NCBI GenBank assembly: GCA_042569785.1
Contig: JBHPGW010000050.1
Coordinates: 1 to 18,988, forward strand
Reading direction: 5' to 3'
DNA from: JBHPGW01 sp042569785
GTDB lineage: Bacteria > Planctomycetota > Phycisphaerae > Sedimentisphaerales > Anaerobacaceae
Length of the DNA stretch: 18,988 bases
Below, piece by piece: positions 7,782-15,616 of this stretch (within the stretch, counting starts at the first letter, position 1; every line of letters starts with the position of its first letter). Made by a program: the position numbers and the translations under genes. The notes under the pieces are model-generated. The model was not told the DNA's origin and searched no databases. It saw nothing but the letters and a program-made list of their open reading frames with translations.

Positions 7782-9125
7782 ATGCTTGACACCATGCAAA
7801 ATATGGCCATAAAACTTATTAAGGCGCAGAAGTTTGCCATAAGATCTTCTTTGATTTTATGTAAGCTAATCTTCCTGTCTATTATGATGATTATAATAGG
7901 GGGATGTAAAGCTCAAATGATGAAGACGCCCAATTTGTATACTAATTCAAACACCAATCCTTTTGCTAAAGTTGCCACCGAGTTTCGTGATAACAAAGTT
8001 GACGTTCTATATGTTACTGATCGCAAGCCGACCAATCAAAAAGGTGGTTCACTTAAATACGGTTTTAAACGATCGGCATCGATGGCTTACGGCTCATGCA
8101 TTGTGGAGCTTGGCAAACAGATTTCATGGAACATGCTTGTTGAAAACAGCATTGTTCGAGACCGCAAAGACTCTATAGAACTGAACGTGCTTAAAGTAAC
8201 TGAAAATGGAAGATTTCCTGAAACTCCTTTAAAATTGGCCGAACACGAAAATGAAATTGTTATTAGCCCGGCGACAAAGGCTCTTCAAACCCAGATGGAA
8301 GAAAAGCTTAAGTTAGAAATTCAACGTCGATTGTCATTAACATCCCGTAAAGAAGCTTATGTCTATGTCCACGGTTATCACAGCCCATTTGAAGATTCGC
8401 CCTTAGTGATAGCTCAGCTTTGGCATTTTCTGGGACGTGAGGGGGTTCCTATTGCTTATTCCTGGCCTGCGGGAAGTCCCGGATTGTTTAGAGGGTATCA
8501 TTATGATAGAGAGTCAGGTGAGTTTACTATCTTTCATCTCAAACAATTTCTAAAGATATTAGCTTCATGTCCAGATCTAAAAAAAATCCACATAATAGCT
8601 CATAGCAGAGGAACTGATGTCGCTGGCAGTGCTCTTAGGGAGCTCTTTATTGAAGCCAAGGGTGAAAAAATTAGCCCGCGTTTAAAATTTAAAATAGGAA
8701 ATGTTATATTGGCAGCACCGGATATTGATTTGGACATAGTTATGCAGCGATTTGGGGCAGAACGCTTTTTTCTTGGCTTAGATAGAATGACAATATATGT
8801 ATCCAGAAATGACAAGGCCATCGGGGTTTCCGAATGGCTTTTTACAAGCCGTAGGCGTTTGGGGCAACTTCGAATAGAGGATATTCCAGCCGATGACAGA
8901 GAATCTTTCAGACATGTTAAGCGAACTTATGTTATTGATGCCCTTGTTGACGTAGGGGCTTCTGGACATTATTATTTTTATTTGAGTCCGGCTGTGAGTT
9001 CTGACCTAATACTTGTACTCCGTGACGATCTTGACCCAGGAAAAGCAAATGGCAGGCCTCTGACCGAAGTAGAATCGAATTTTTGGCAGTTGCATGACGA
9101 TTACCCGAATTACTCAAACCCGTAG
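7782..9125 (+). CDS. DUF900-family alpha/beta-hydrolase lipoprotein
   Basis: 447 residues from the ATG at 7782; ATGs at 7794 and 7803 are equally possible because none has a strong ribosome binding site. A hydrophobic N-region ends in the lipobox IIIGGC (Cys42 in this numbering), so the enzyme is probably membrane-anchored. The DUF900 pattern is clear: VDVLYVTDRKP near residue 72, YGSCIVELGK, then the hydrolase core VYVHGYHSPF (oxyanion region), AYSWPAG, the nucleophile elbow IIAHSRG with Ser275, a candidate acid in ILAAPDID and the catalytic His396 in GASGHYYF. All three parts of the triad are therefore present. Family members are putative esterases/lipases. Its place between envelope lipoproteins and an MCE lipid transporter makes a lipid or lipoprotein ester a plausible substrate, which is inference. 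Confidence 0.85.
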   Translation: MLDTMQNMAIKLIKAQKFAIRSSLILCKLIFLSIMMIIIGGCKAQMMKTPNLYTNSNTNPFAKVATEFRDNKVDVLYVTDRKPTNQKGGSLKYGFKRSASMAYGSCIVELGKQISWNMLVENSIVRDRKDSIELNVLKVTENGRFPETPLKLAEHENEIVISPATKALQTQMEEKLKLEIQRRLSLTSRKEAYVYVHGYHSPFEDSPLVIAQLWHFLGREGVPIAYSWPAGSPGLFRGYHYDRESGEFTIFHLKQFLKILASCPDLKKIHIIAHSRGTDVAGSALRELFIEAKGEKISPRLKFKIGNVILAAPDIDLDIVMQRFGAERFFLGLDRMTIYVSRNDKAIGVSEWLFTSRRRLGQLRIEDIPADDRESFRHVKRTYVIDALVDVGASGHYYFYLSPAVSSDLILVLRDDLDPGKANGRPLTEVESNFWQLHDDYPNYSNP

Positions 9126-9145
9126 TGCGAAAGTTTGACAATAAC

Positions 9146-9151
9146 TTGGAG
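9146..9151 (+). promoter_or_regulatory. Ribosome binding site that sets the TPR gene start
   Basis: TTGGAG ends nine bases before the ATG at 9161. The frame is open upstream to a GTG at 9125 that overlaps the previous stop codon, but no purine tract precedes that GTG. The ATG also puts a hydrophobic anchor at the exact N-terminus. Confidence 0.5.
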
Positions 9152-9160
9152 ATAATACTT

Positions 9161-10363
9161 ATGAATAAGAAACAAATCGTTATTTTGGTAATAGTAACTA
9201 ATGCGATCTCTATAAGCCTGGTATCAATGATCTTGACTTCCGGACGCTCACAACAGGAAGATATTGCTCCGGCTAAAATATCAGATTCCAAGCCAAAGCA
9301 GGTGCAGCAAGCACCCGAAATAACACAGCAAAATATCAAGATCAATATAGATTCGGTAATTGCTCAGTATGATGTGATCAAAAGTGACCGCTATCGAGAG
9401 AGCATGGAGGCATACAAACAGGCTATACGACAAGAGCCGCCTTATACATCAGACTCTACTACACCGGCAAACTACTATGCTAAACAGGGCTATTATGATA
9501 AGGCTATAAAAGTCTGTGAAGAGGCAATACTAGAAGCTCCAAAATGGCCCGCAAATTATTATACTTTAGCGTGGGTTCATGCCAAAATGGGCAGATATGA
9601 AAAAGCGATCGAGATTTCCACCCAAGCCATACAACTCCATCCTCGCTATGCACAAACGTGGCACATTTTGGGATGGGTATACGCCAGGCTTGGCCAGCAT
9701 GACAAAGCTATTGATGCCTGTAATAAGGCTCTGGAACTGGATCCTGAATCCCCATGGGCTTATTACGGACTTGGCCGAATATATGCGATACTCGGAAACA
9801 ATGAAAAAGCAGCTGAATCATATAAGCAGGCAATCCGGCTCAAGCCTGACAATGCAGAAGTTCATCTGTTCTTAGGGATAACTTATGCTGAACTTGGGGA
9901 TCAGGAAAAAGCGATAGAATCTTACAGACAGGCAATCCTCTTCGACAGTTACTATCCCGAGCCGCACTTTTTTCTTGCTGTCGCTTATGACGAATCAGGT
10001 CAGTATAAAAAAGCAATAGAATCGTTTGAAGAGGCTACTAAATGGTACTACCATTCACAGAAAACCAAGCTACGTATTCATGGCATAGGAATAAAACCTG
10101 ACCTGGCAAATATTAATTGTATAATTGGAGTTTGCTATCTCAGACTCGATGAGCCTTTCGAGGCGTCTCTCTCTTTCAAAAAAGCAATTAATATAGACGA
10201 TAGCCATGCCGGAGCTCACTATGGCCTTGCTTTAGCTCACTTATTACTTGGCGACAAAGATGCAGCTATCCTCGAATATGAAGCGGTGAAGGCTTTGAAA
10301 GGTGAAGAGAAAACCAAATCTCTTCTTGATATTATCCACAAGAACACCAGTTTAGAAAGATAA
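9161..10363 (+). CDS. Membrane-anchored tetratricopeptide (TPR) repeat protein
   Basis: 400 residues from the ATG at 9161. Residues about 5-27 form a hydrophobic segment with no clear cleavage site, so it may be a signal anchor. A linker rich in Gln, Lys and Pro runs to about residue 65. From about residue 100 there is a run of TPR units: typical helices such as YYTLAWVHAKMGRYEKAIE, WHILGWVYARLGQHDKAID, YYGLGRIYAILGNNEKAAE and HLFLGITYAELGDQEKAIE, each closed by Pro-containing turns (LHP, LDP, LKP). A diverged insertion near 300-330 precedes the last units. TPR arrays bind other proteins. In this cluster the protein may scaffold the envelope components around the transporter, which is inference from position. 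No catalytic domain is present. Confidence 0.85.
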   Translation: MNKKQIVILVIVTNAISISLVSMILTSGRSQQEDIAPAKISDSKPKQVQQAPEITQQNIKINIDSVIAQYDVIKSDRYRESMEAYKQAIRQEPPYTSDSTTPANYYAKQGYYDKAIKVCEEAILEAPKWPANYYTLAWVHAKMGRYEKAIEISTQAIQLHPRYAQTWHILGWVYARLGQHDKAIDACNKALELDPESPWAYYGLGRIYAILGNNEKAAESYKQAIRLKPDNAEVHLFLGITYAELGDQEKAIESYRQAILFDSYYPEPHFFLAVAYDESGQYKKAIESFEEATKWYYHSQKTKLRIHGIGIKPDLANINCIIGVCYLRLDEPFEASLSFKKAINIDDSHAGAHYGLALAHLLLGDKDAAILEYEAVKALKGEEKTKSLLDIIHKNTSLER

Positions 10364-10400
10364 TCGTACATTTTGTTCTATAGATAAGAAAGTTAAAAAA

Positions 10401-10425
10401 ATGAAAAAAATGAAAAAAATGAAAA
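10401..10425 (+). repeat. ATGAAAAAA tandem repeat
   Basis: Three units of nine bases (ATGAAAAAA, ATGAAAAAA, ATGAAAATA) follow one another from 10401. Such a homopolymer-rich repeat can expand or contract and could alter the leader of the MCE transporter operon. Confidence 0.5.
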
Positions 10426-10478
10426 TAATATGGAACAAAAGCAAACGTTTGATAACATTAATAAAATTTTGGAATTAA
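10401..10478 (+). CDS. Possible 25-residue leader peptide before the permease gene
   Basis: ATG at 10401 starts MKKMKKMKIIWNKSKRLITL and ends with TAA at 10476-10478, one base before the permease ATG at 10480. The N-terminus comes from a threefold ATGAAAAAA-type repeat. The peptide is strongly basic with a few hydrophobic residues. The ribosome binding site is poor. The exact end-to-start arrangement would allow translational coupling with the permease, but the A-rich context makes chance formation easy. Confidence 0.25.
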   Translation: MKKMKKMKIIWNKSKRLITLIKFWN

Positions 10479-10479
10479 G

Positions 10480-11595
10480 ATGGTTCAGACAGACTACAAA
10501 ATAGACAAAGGCAATTTAAAAATAGTCATACAGGGACGGCTGGATGCAGATACTGTGAGCCAAATATGGCCTGAAGCTTTTAAGAAATTATCTGACACCA
10601 AACCTTTGCTCTTGGAAGTAGACGCTGCTGCTATTGAGTATTGCGACGGTGCCGGGGCAGCTCTTCTTTTACAGTTGAAGCAGAGACAAGAAAAAGAAAA
10701 CCGACAATTTTTAATTAAGGGTTTGAAAACAGAGTTTGAGCAGCTCATTAAAATATTCGATCCTGGCCAAATAAGTGAGTACTTACCTGAGAAATTTTCA
10801 CTTAAAAGAATGATAGAAAGAGCAGGCGGGCTATGTTGCCGGTTTTTGAATGATTCAAAAATACAAATTAGTTTTTTAGGTGAATTACTTGTAAAATTTT
10901 TCACTTCACTTTTTAAGCCGAAGACACTTCGCTGGGGGGATACTTTTTTAATTGCTGAGAAGAGCGGAGCGGATGCCGTTGGCATTACCTGTTTGCTTGG
11001 TTTTTTAATCGGTTTGATTCTCGCTTTCCAGTCGGCGATAGCAATGCAAAAATTCGGTGCTCAAATATACGTAGCCGATCTTGTTGTGATTGTCCTCTTT
11101 AGAGAACTTGGGCCGTTGATTACTGCTATTATTTTCGCAAGCCGAAGTGGTTCGGCTTACGCTGCTGAAGTTGGGACGATGAAAGTGAACGAAGAGATTG
11201 ATGCCTTGACGACGATGGGTATTGACCCGGTAAAGTATTTAGCCGTCCCAAGAATGATTGCGGGGATATTTATGATGCCGCTTTTAACTATGTTCAATCT
11301 GCTGCTTGGCTTAATAGGATGCGGCTTAGTTATGCTTTCATTGGGTTTTGCACCAATAACTTATTTGAACAGAATTCAAGAAGCTGCAACTTTAGGCGAC
11401 CTGTCCGGTGGGTTAGTCAAAACCCTAATCTTTGGTGCAATGATAGCCGGTATAGGATGTTTGAGAGGTTTGCAGACTGGTACAGGTGCCAGTGCCGTTG
11501 GAGATTCAGCGACCAAGGCGGTTGTCAGTAGCATCATTGCTGTAGTTGTTGTAGATGGTGTTTTCGCCGTAGTTTATTATTATGTTGGGATATAA
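10480..11595 (+). CDS. MlaB-MlaE fusion: STAS domain plus MCE-type ABC permease
   Basis: 371 residues. Residues 1 to about 105 form a STAS (MlaB-like) domain: IVIQGRLDADTVSQIW, LLEVDAAAIEYCDGAGAALLL. Residues about 120-371 are the MlaE/DUF140 permease, with an amphipathic N-terminal helix, several membrane segments and the family signature RELGPLITAIIFASRSGSAY, followed by EVGTMKVNEEIDALTTMGI and YLAVPR. In Mla systems MlaB is separate; here it is fused, so the STAS part is guaranteed one-to-one with the permease. The protein would sit in the inner membrane and move phospholipid or another lipid with the ATPase encoded five bases downstream. The start has only a weak GGA ribosome binding site. 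Family assignment is very confident; lipid type and direction are unknown. Confidence 0.93.
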   Translation: MVQTDYKIDKGNLKIVIQGRLDADTVSQIWPEAFKKLSDTKPLLLEVDAAAIEYCDGAGAALLLQLKQRQEKENRQFLIKGLKTEFEQLIKIFDPGQISEYLPEKFSLKRMIERAGGLCCRFLNDSKIQISFLGELLVKFFTSLFKPKTLRWGDTFLIAEKSGADAVGITCLLGFLIGLILAFQSAIAMQKFGAQIYVADLVVIVLFRELGPLITAIIFASRSGSAYAAEVGTMKVNEEIDALTTMGIDPVKYLAVPRMIAGIFMMPLLTMFNLLLGLIGCGLVMLSLGFAPITYLNRIQEAATLGDLSGGLVKTLIFGAMIAGIGCLRGLQTGTGASAVGDSATKAVVSSIIAVVVVDGVFAVVYYYVGI

Positions 11596-11600
11596 GAATA

Positions 11601-12353
11601 ATGACAGGTTCTGAGGTTGTAATTCGAGTTGAGAATCTCACCGCCGGCTATGGTGATATCGCAATTATTAAGGATATAAATTTTGAGGTCCAGGCCGGCG
11701 AAGTTTTTATTATTTTAGGCGGCTCGGGCTGTGGCAAAAGCACTCTTTTGAAACACATGATTGGTCTTTTACCGCCTGTTTCGGGAAAAGTTTTCATCGA
11801 AGGTAATGATATAATATCGGCCTACGGTCAGAACAGGATCAATATTCTGCGGAAAATAGGCGTCATGTACCAGAATGGAGCTCTTTTCGGGTCGATGAAT
11901 ATAATGGAGAATATATGTTTAGTCCTTGAAGAGTTCACGGACCTGCCGAAGGATGCTATGGAGTTTATAGCACGAATGAGGCTTAAGGTGGTTAGCCTGG
12001 AGGGCAGTGAATATAAGATGCCTTCGGAACTCAGCGGCGGGATGAGAAAAAGAGCGGCTATAGCAAGGGCGATGGCTCTGGACCCCAAGGTATTATTTCT
12101 TGATGAGCCCTCAGCGGGGCTGGATCCAATTACCTCGTCACAGCTGGATGATTTAATTATCGAGCTGTCCAGAAGTCTCGGTATCACGTTCGTCATAGTT
12201 ACACATGAGCTGCCGAGCATTTATAAGGTAGCAGACAGGGTTATCATGCTTGACAAAATTACCAAATCCATAGTCGCTACAGGCAAACCTGATTATCTAC
12301 GTGACAACAGTGATAACGCATGGGTAAGACAATTTTTTAAGAGGGAATCATAA
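11601..12353 (+). CDS. MlaF-like ABC transporter ATPase
   Basis: 250 residues, the usual size for MlaF. All ATPase motifs are intact: A-loop Tyr17, Walker A GGSGCGKST (40-48), Q-loop Gln91, signature LSGGMRK (144-150), Walker B VLFLDE with catalytic Glu169, D-loop SAGLDP and H-loop His202 in VTHE. The MYQNGALFGSMNIMEN segment around the Q-loop is characteristic of MCE/Mla ATPases. It would bind the cytoplasmic face of the fused permease and power lipid movement. It starts five bases after the permease stop and is followed after 65 bases by the MCE protein gene, so these belong to one operon. Confidence 0.94.
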   Translation: MTGSEVVIRVENLTAGYGDIAIIKDINFEVQAGEVFIILGGSGCGKSTLLKHMIGLLPPVSGKVFIEGNDIISAYGQNRINILRKIGVMYQNGALFGSMNIMENICLVLEEFTDLPKDAMEFIARMRLKVVSLEGSEYKMPSELSGGMRKRAAIARAMALDPKVLFLDEPSAGLDPITSSQLDDLIIELSRSLGITFVIVTHELPSIYKVADRVIMLDKITKSIVATGKPDYLRDNSDNAWVRQFFKRES

Positions 12354-12418
12354 ATGCATTTTTTAGCTTTTGTTAAATAATGTAAGAAACCTGATACTTT
12401 TATGCATAGGAAAGAAAT

Positions 12419-13309
12419 ATGAGTACGAAACCAAATTATTTCAAAATAGGCTTATTTATTATTATATCTGTAACTTTAATCGTCGTTGCCGTCATTATTT
12501 GGGGAGCAGGGCTTTTTACTAAAGATAAGATTTATTTTGAGACATATTTTGACAGTTCTGTTTCCGGACTGGACCCAGGGGCGCCCGTTGAATTAAGCGG
12601 GGTCAAGATAGGACAAGTTGAGAACATTGAGTTCGTTTCCGCTGTTTATGATATAGTAACTGATCCGACAAAAGTGTCTAAATACGAGCGTTATGTAAGA
12701 GTTTTATGCTCTATAGAGAAAGAAGAAGCCAAAGAACGAACAGGTGATATCACAGATGAGCAGAGGGAAGCTCGCGTAAGAATCATGGAAAAGCAAGGTT
12801 TAAGGCTTAGGCTTGTCTCAAATATATTAACAGGCCAAGCTTTATTAGAAGGTATATTCTTAGATCCAAAACGTTTTCCCGTTCTCGATATTACATGGGA
12901 ACCCAAATATATGTATGTTCCGTCAGCTCCGGGGGGGATTTCAACCATGAAGGATTCGGTGGACAAAATTCTGGTAAAGCTGGAAGAAGTTGATGTTACA
13001 GGACTGACAGAAGAAATAAAGGGGCTTTTTGGCGAACTTCGTCAGACAAACCAACAAATACAGGGCTTGCTGACAAACCCAGATCCAAACGCAGAAAGCA
13101 CCAATCTTGCACAAATTATGGCGAAACTTGATAACACTTTGGAGGAGTTAAACTTAAAAATTAGGTCTCAGAGCCCTGAGATAGATAAATTTTTGCGGAA
13201 TCTGAGAGCAATTTCAGATGATATAAAAGAATTAACGGCGATGCTTAAAGAGCATCCTTCAGAAATAATATTCAGTCAACCACCAAAAAAGTCGGAGATG
13301 ATAAAATGA
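12419..13309 (+). CDS. MlaD-like MCE-domain protein
   Basis: 296 residues; AGGAAAG precedes the ATG. One N-terminal membrane helix (about 9-30) anchors it in the inner membrane with the rest in the periplasm. The MCE domain starts near residue 39: YFETYFDSSVSGLDPGAPVELSGVKIGQV is the conserved opening. It is interrupted by a charged insert of ~35 residues (about 95-130, rich in Glu, Lys and Arg) before RLRLVSNILTGQALLEG. From about 175 to 290 the sequence is helical, heptad-like (KILVKLEEVD, IKGLFGELRQTNQQIQGLL, IMAKLDNTLEELNLKI), similar to longer MCE proteins whose helices form a tube or barrel. MCE proteins are hexameric lipid-binding rings. The gene overlaps the next by four bases (ATGA). 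Confidence 0.92.
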   Translation: MSTKPNYFKIGLFIIISVTLIVVAVIIWGAGLFTKDKIYFETYFDSSVSGLDPGAPVELSGVKIGQVENIEFVSAVYDIVTDPTKVSKYERYVRVLCSIEKEEAKERTGDITDEQREARVRIMEKQGLRLRLVSNILTGQALLEGIFLDPKRFPVLDITWEPKYMYVPSAPGGISTMKDSVDKILVKLEEVDVTGLTEEIKGLFGELRQTNQQIQGLLTNPDPNAESTNLAQIMAKLDNTLEELNLKIRSQSPEIDKFLRNLRAISDDIKELTAMLKEHPSEIIFSQPPKKSEMIK

Positions 13310-13911
13310 ATAGCAAAGTGACCACATTATGTAATTTAATGATTGTGTCAATGGCCCTGTCAGGATGTGGGCCCAAGAGAATAGCTTACAACCAAAGGAA
13401 TTTTGTCCTCGAAACATCTCGGAACAGTCCGCAGCAGAAAATCAGCAAAGATGTAATCCTTAATGTCCAAAACTTCAGTATTGACGTAGCTTTTAGCTCC
13501 AAAAGCCTTGTATATCGAAAGGGCCAATCAGAATACGAAACTGACTTTTATAACCAGTTTCTAATCAGGCCGGATGATATGATCACAGAAAAAACTCGTG
13601 GTTGGCTGTCAGAATCGGGATTATTTAAGTTGGTATTAGAACCGGGTAGCTACACTGAAGCGACCCACATGTTAGAAGGGAATATAATTGCCTTGTATGG
13701 TGATTTCAGCGAAGAATCATCACCAAAAGCAATGGCGAAGATTCGTTTCTTCTTAGTCAAATTGTCAGATAAATCTGTTGTTTTTACAAATACTTATGAA
13801 TCAGTCTCTGAGTTTAAGGATAGGACAGCTGAATATCTGATCGAAGCATTTAATGTTTGCCTGACGAATATATTATCAGATTTAGAAAAAGATTTACAGA
13901 AACAGTTATAA
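13306..13911 (+). CDS. PqiC-like ABC transport auxiliary lipoprotein
   Basis: 201 residues, with the start overlapping the MCE gene stop (ATGA). The lipobox MALSGC gives Cys21. The body matches the ABC-type transport auxiliary lipoprotein family (PqiC/YmbA, PF03886): a N-terminal YNQRNFVLET, LNVQNFSIDVAFSSKSLVYRKG, a Tyr-rich YETDFYNQFLIRPDDMI, and GWLSESGLFKLVL. Members are anchored to the outer membrane and partner MCE proteins such as PqiB, receiving lipid at the far side of the periplasm. With permease, ATPase, MCE protein and this lipoprotein, the transporter set is complete for an inner-to-outer membrane route. Confidence 0.88.
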   Translation: MNSKVTTLCNLMIVSMALSGCGPKRIAYNQRNFVLETSRNSPQQKISKDVILNVQNFSIDVAFSSKSLVYRKGQSEYETDFYNQFLIRPDDMITEKTRGWLSESGLFKLVLEPGSYTEATHMLEGNIIALYGDFSEESSPKAMAKIRFFLVKLSDKSVVFTNTYESVSEFKDRTAEYLIEAFNVCLTNILSDLEKDLQKQL

Positions 13912-13919
13912 TCGTACAA

Positions 13920-15545
13920 ATGAAAAGAAAACTAAAGAAAATAGCTTGCACTCTCATCATTTGCCTTGTCAGTTTTTTTGCGTATGTCAAGTACTGGGCA
14001 GGACCAAAGTATATTCAAGAGCGATTTGGTACAGCAGTATCAAGTTTTTGGGATGGACAGCTTAGATTTGAAAATGTTCAGTTTAACTTTTTTGATGATC
14101 AGCGTTTTAAAGGCGTTACGTTTCTCGATAATAAAGGCCGCAAGTGGGCATACGCCGATACAATTAATGCCACCTTGGGAAACTGGCCAAGCCGAAACTA
14201 TTATTTACAGAACATTGATATTGACAAGTTAACCGTTCAATTTCTTTTGGACACTGACAGAAAAACATTTCCATTAAAGCCCGCTTTTTCTGGGTCAGCC
14301 CCAAAGGATCCAACTGCCGTATTACAAACAGTAGACATTAACACTGGTTCGATAAATGTAATCAATGTTAATGGGGGAAAGATTTATCTTGGTGACATGT
14401 TTTTTGGGACTAAGAGACGGGAAGATAAATTTGAATTCTCATCCTCAGTTAACAAATCCGGCAAACAAAATGACCTTCTCGTCAAAGGTATTGTAAATAC
14501 TTCTAACTCAGAAGTAGATATCTCTATTAAAATGGATCGTGACATTGGAAAGAATGAAGCGGCATTGCTTATTTCACTGCTGGAAATAAAAAAAGATGTT
14601 GAAGCCTCAGGTAAATTGCTGGTTTACTTAAACATCAAAGGCAGGATTAACGAGCCATCCAACATTTTGGTAAATGGCGATATGAATCTGGAAAGATGGA
14701 ACATATATGTCAACAGTACAGAGCCATTGGTTACTGACATAAATGCTGTTATTGAAGTCGCAGACCGTCACCTCGATCTGGAAAAATTCTCTGTCAACGT
14801 CTGTGACGGTATAGTTGAAGCTGCCGCTCATATCGATAATTACAGGTCTGAAGAGATGGAGATTGCCGGCCAGTTGCAGGTTGATAATATTGACTTGGGA
14901 AAACTTGCAAGCAAGTTGGGTTCTGATAAGATAACAACCGGCAAAGCAACTTTAGATTACTCCTTTAATGCCAGTGATATGAGATTGAATGCTATTTCGG
15001 GTCATGGCTTTCTTGTCATCGATGATGCGGACATGCTCCCTATCCCTCTGCTAACTAATATCTCCAAAACAGTCGGCCTGACAGATAAAGAAATGCAAGC
15101 AACTTCAGATGCAACTGCAGCTTTCAACTCTAAAGGTCTTGAATTGGAAATCAAGCAGGCATATTTTACAAATCAACATGAAGCAATATTGATCGAACCG
15201 GGTGGAATTATTGACCTGAAAAATCGTTCGGTAGACATGCATGTCACGGCGATCCGGCTCAGACTGATCGGTGATTTTATTAGAAAAGTTCCTGTAATAC
15301 GTCTTTTTGCCAGACTTAAAGATAAGCTGACGCGCTTAAGGATCAAAGGTCAATGGTCAGATCCACTTTCTAAACTGATAAAAAAAGAACCTGTTGATGA
15401 CGTTAAAGAGGGTGTTGTCGATTTCTTCAAACAGATAGCTCAAACCAGCGGCGAATTAACCGATCCTATTATAAAAGGCACAAAGACACTTTTTGAAAAA
15501 GGAAAAAAGAATGATATATTATCTTCTATTGAGAAGACCCGCTGA
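13920..15545 (+). CDS. AsmA-like periplasmic protein
   Basis: 541 residues from the ATG at 13920; an upstream TTG at 13857 lies inside the previous gene and is less likely. No clear ribosome binding site is seen, so translation is probably coupled to the PqiC-like gene eight bases upstream. One N-terminal membrane helix (about 6-25) follows a Lys/Arg-rich start. The rest is long beta-rich repeats such as LRFENVQFNFFDDQRFKGVTF and GRINEPSNILVNGDMNLERW. Residues about 310-480 fit the AsmA-like C-terminal domain: VDNIDLGKLASKLG, GHGFLVIDDADMLPIPLL, GGIIDLKNRSVDMHV and IKGQWSDPL. AsmA/TamB-type proteins can form grooves that carry phospholipid between membranes. As the last gene of an MCE operon it may be a bridge, which is inference. 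The last ~60 residues are polar and helical. Confidence 0.82.
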   Translation: MKRKLKKIACTLIICLVSFFAYVKYWAGPKYIQERFGTAVSSFWDGQLRFENVQFNFFDDQRFKGVTFLDNKGRKWAYADTINATLGNWPSRNYYLQNIDIDKLTVQFLLDTDRKTFPLKPAFSGSAPKDPTAVLQTVDINTGSINVINVNGGKIYLGDMFFGTKRREDKFEFSSSVNKSGKQNDLLVKGIVNTSNSEVDISIKMDRDIGKNEAALLISLLEIKKDVEASGKLLVYLNIKGRINEPSNILVNGDMNLERWNIYVNSTEPLVTDINAVIEVADRHLDLEKFSVNVCDGIVEAAAHIDNYRSEEMEIAGQLQVDNIDLGKLASKLGSDKITTGKATLDYSFNASDMRLNAISGHGFLVIDDADMLPIPLLTNISKTVGLTDKEMQATSDATAAFNSKGLELEIKQAYFTNQHEAILIEPGGIIDLKNRSVDMHVTAIRLRLIGDFIRKVPVIRLFARLKDKLTRLRIKGQWSDPLSKLIKKEPVDDVKEGVVDFFKQIAQTSGELTDPIIKGTKTLFEKGKKNDILSSIEKTR

Positions 15546-15570
15546 CACACGGATTACTTGTCCGTATGTC
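15544..15570 (+). terminator. Hairpin at the end of the long operon
   Basis: GACAcACGGA (15544-15553) pairs with TCCGTaTGTC (15561-15570), nine of ten positions, around a seven-base loop and starting inside the AsmA-like stop codon. No T tract follows, so it would be a weak intrinsic terminator or a Rho-linked 3' stem. Its inner arms also resemble the recombination-site motif found 23 bases further on. Confidence 0.4.
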
Positions 15571-15592
15571 CTACAATTGCCGTAAAAAGAGC

Positions 15593-15614
15593 ATCGGATT
15601 GACCATCCGAAGGT
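15593..15614 (+). repeat. Core-type site copy 1, ATCGGA-N6-ATCCGAAGGT
   Basis: ATCGGA (15593-15598), spacer TTGACC, ATCCGAAGGT (15605-15614). The same 16 arm bases recur at 18604-18625 and 18839-18860 on the other strand with different six-base spacers. The arms form a short inverted repeat (TCGGAT/ATCCGA). It sits three bases beyond the stop codon of the minus-strand Replication-relaxation-like gene. It is interpreted as a tyrosine-recombinase core site. Confidence 0.6.
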
Positions 15615-15616
15615 AT

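Noticed and set aside
12354..12407. ATGCAT repeated at 12354 and 12402 before the MCE gene
   Set aside because: A six-base palindrome twice in an A/T-rich gap is within chance expectation.
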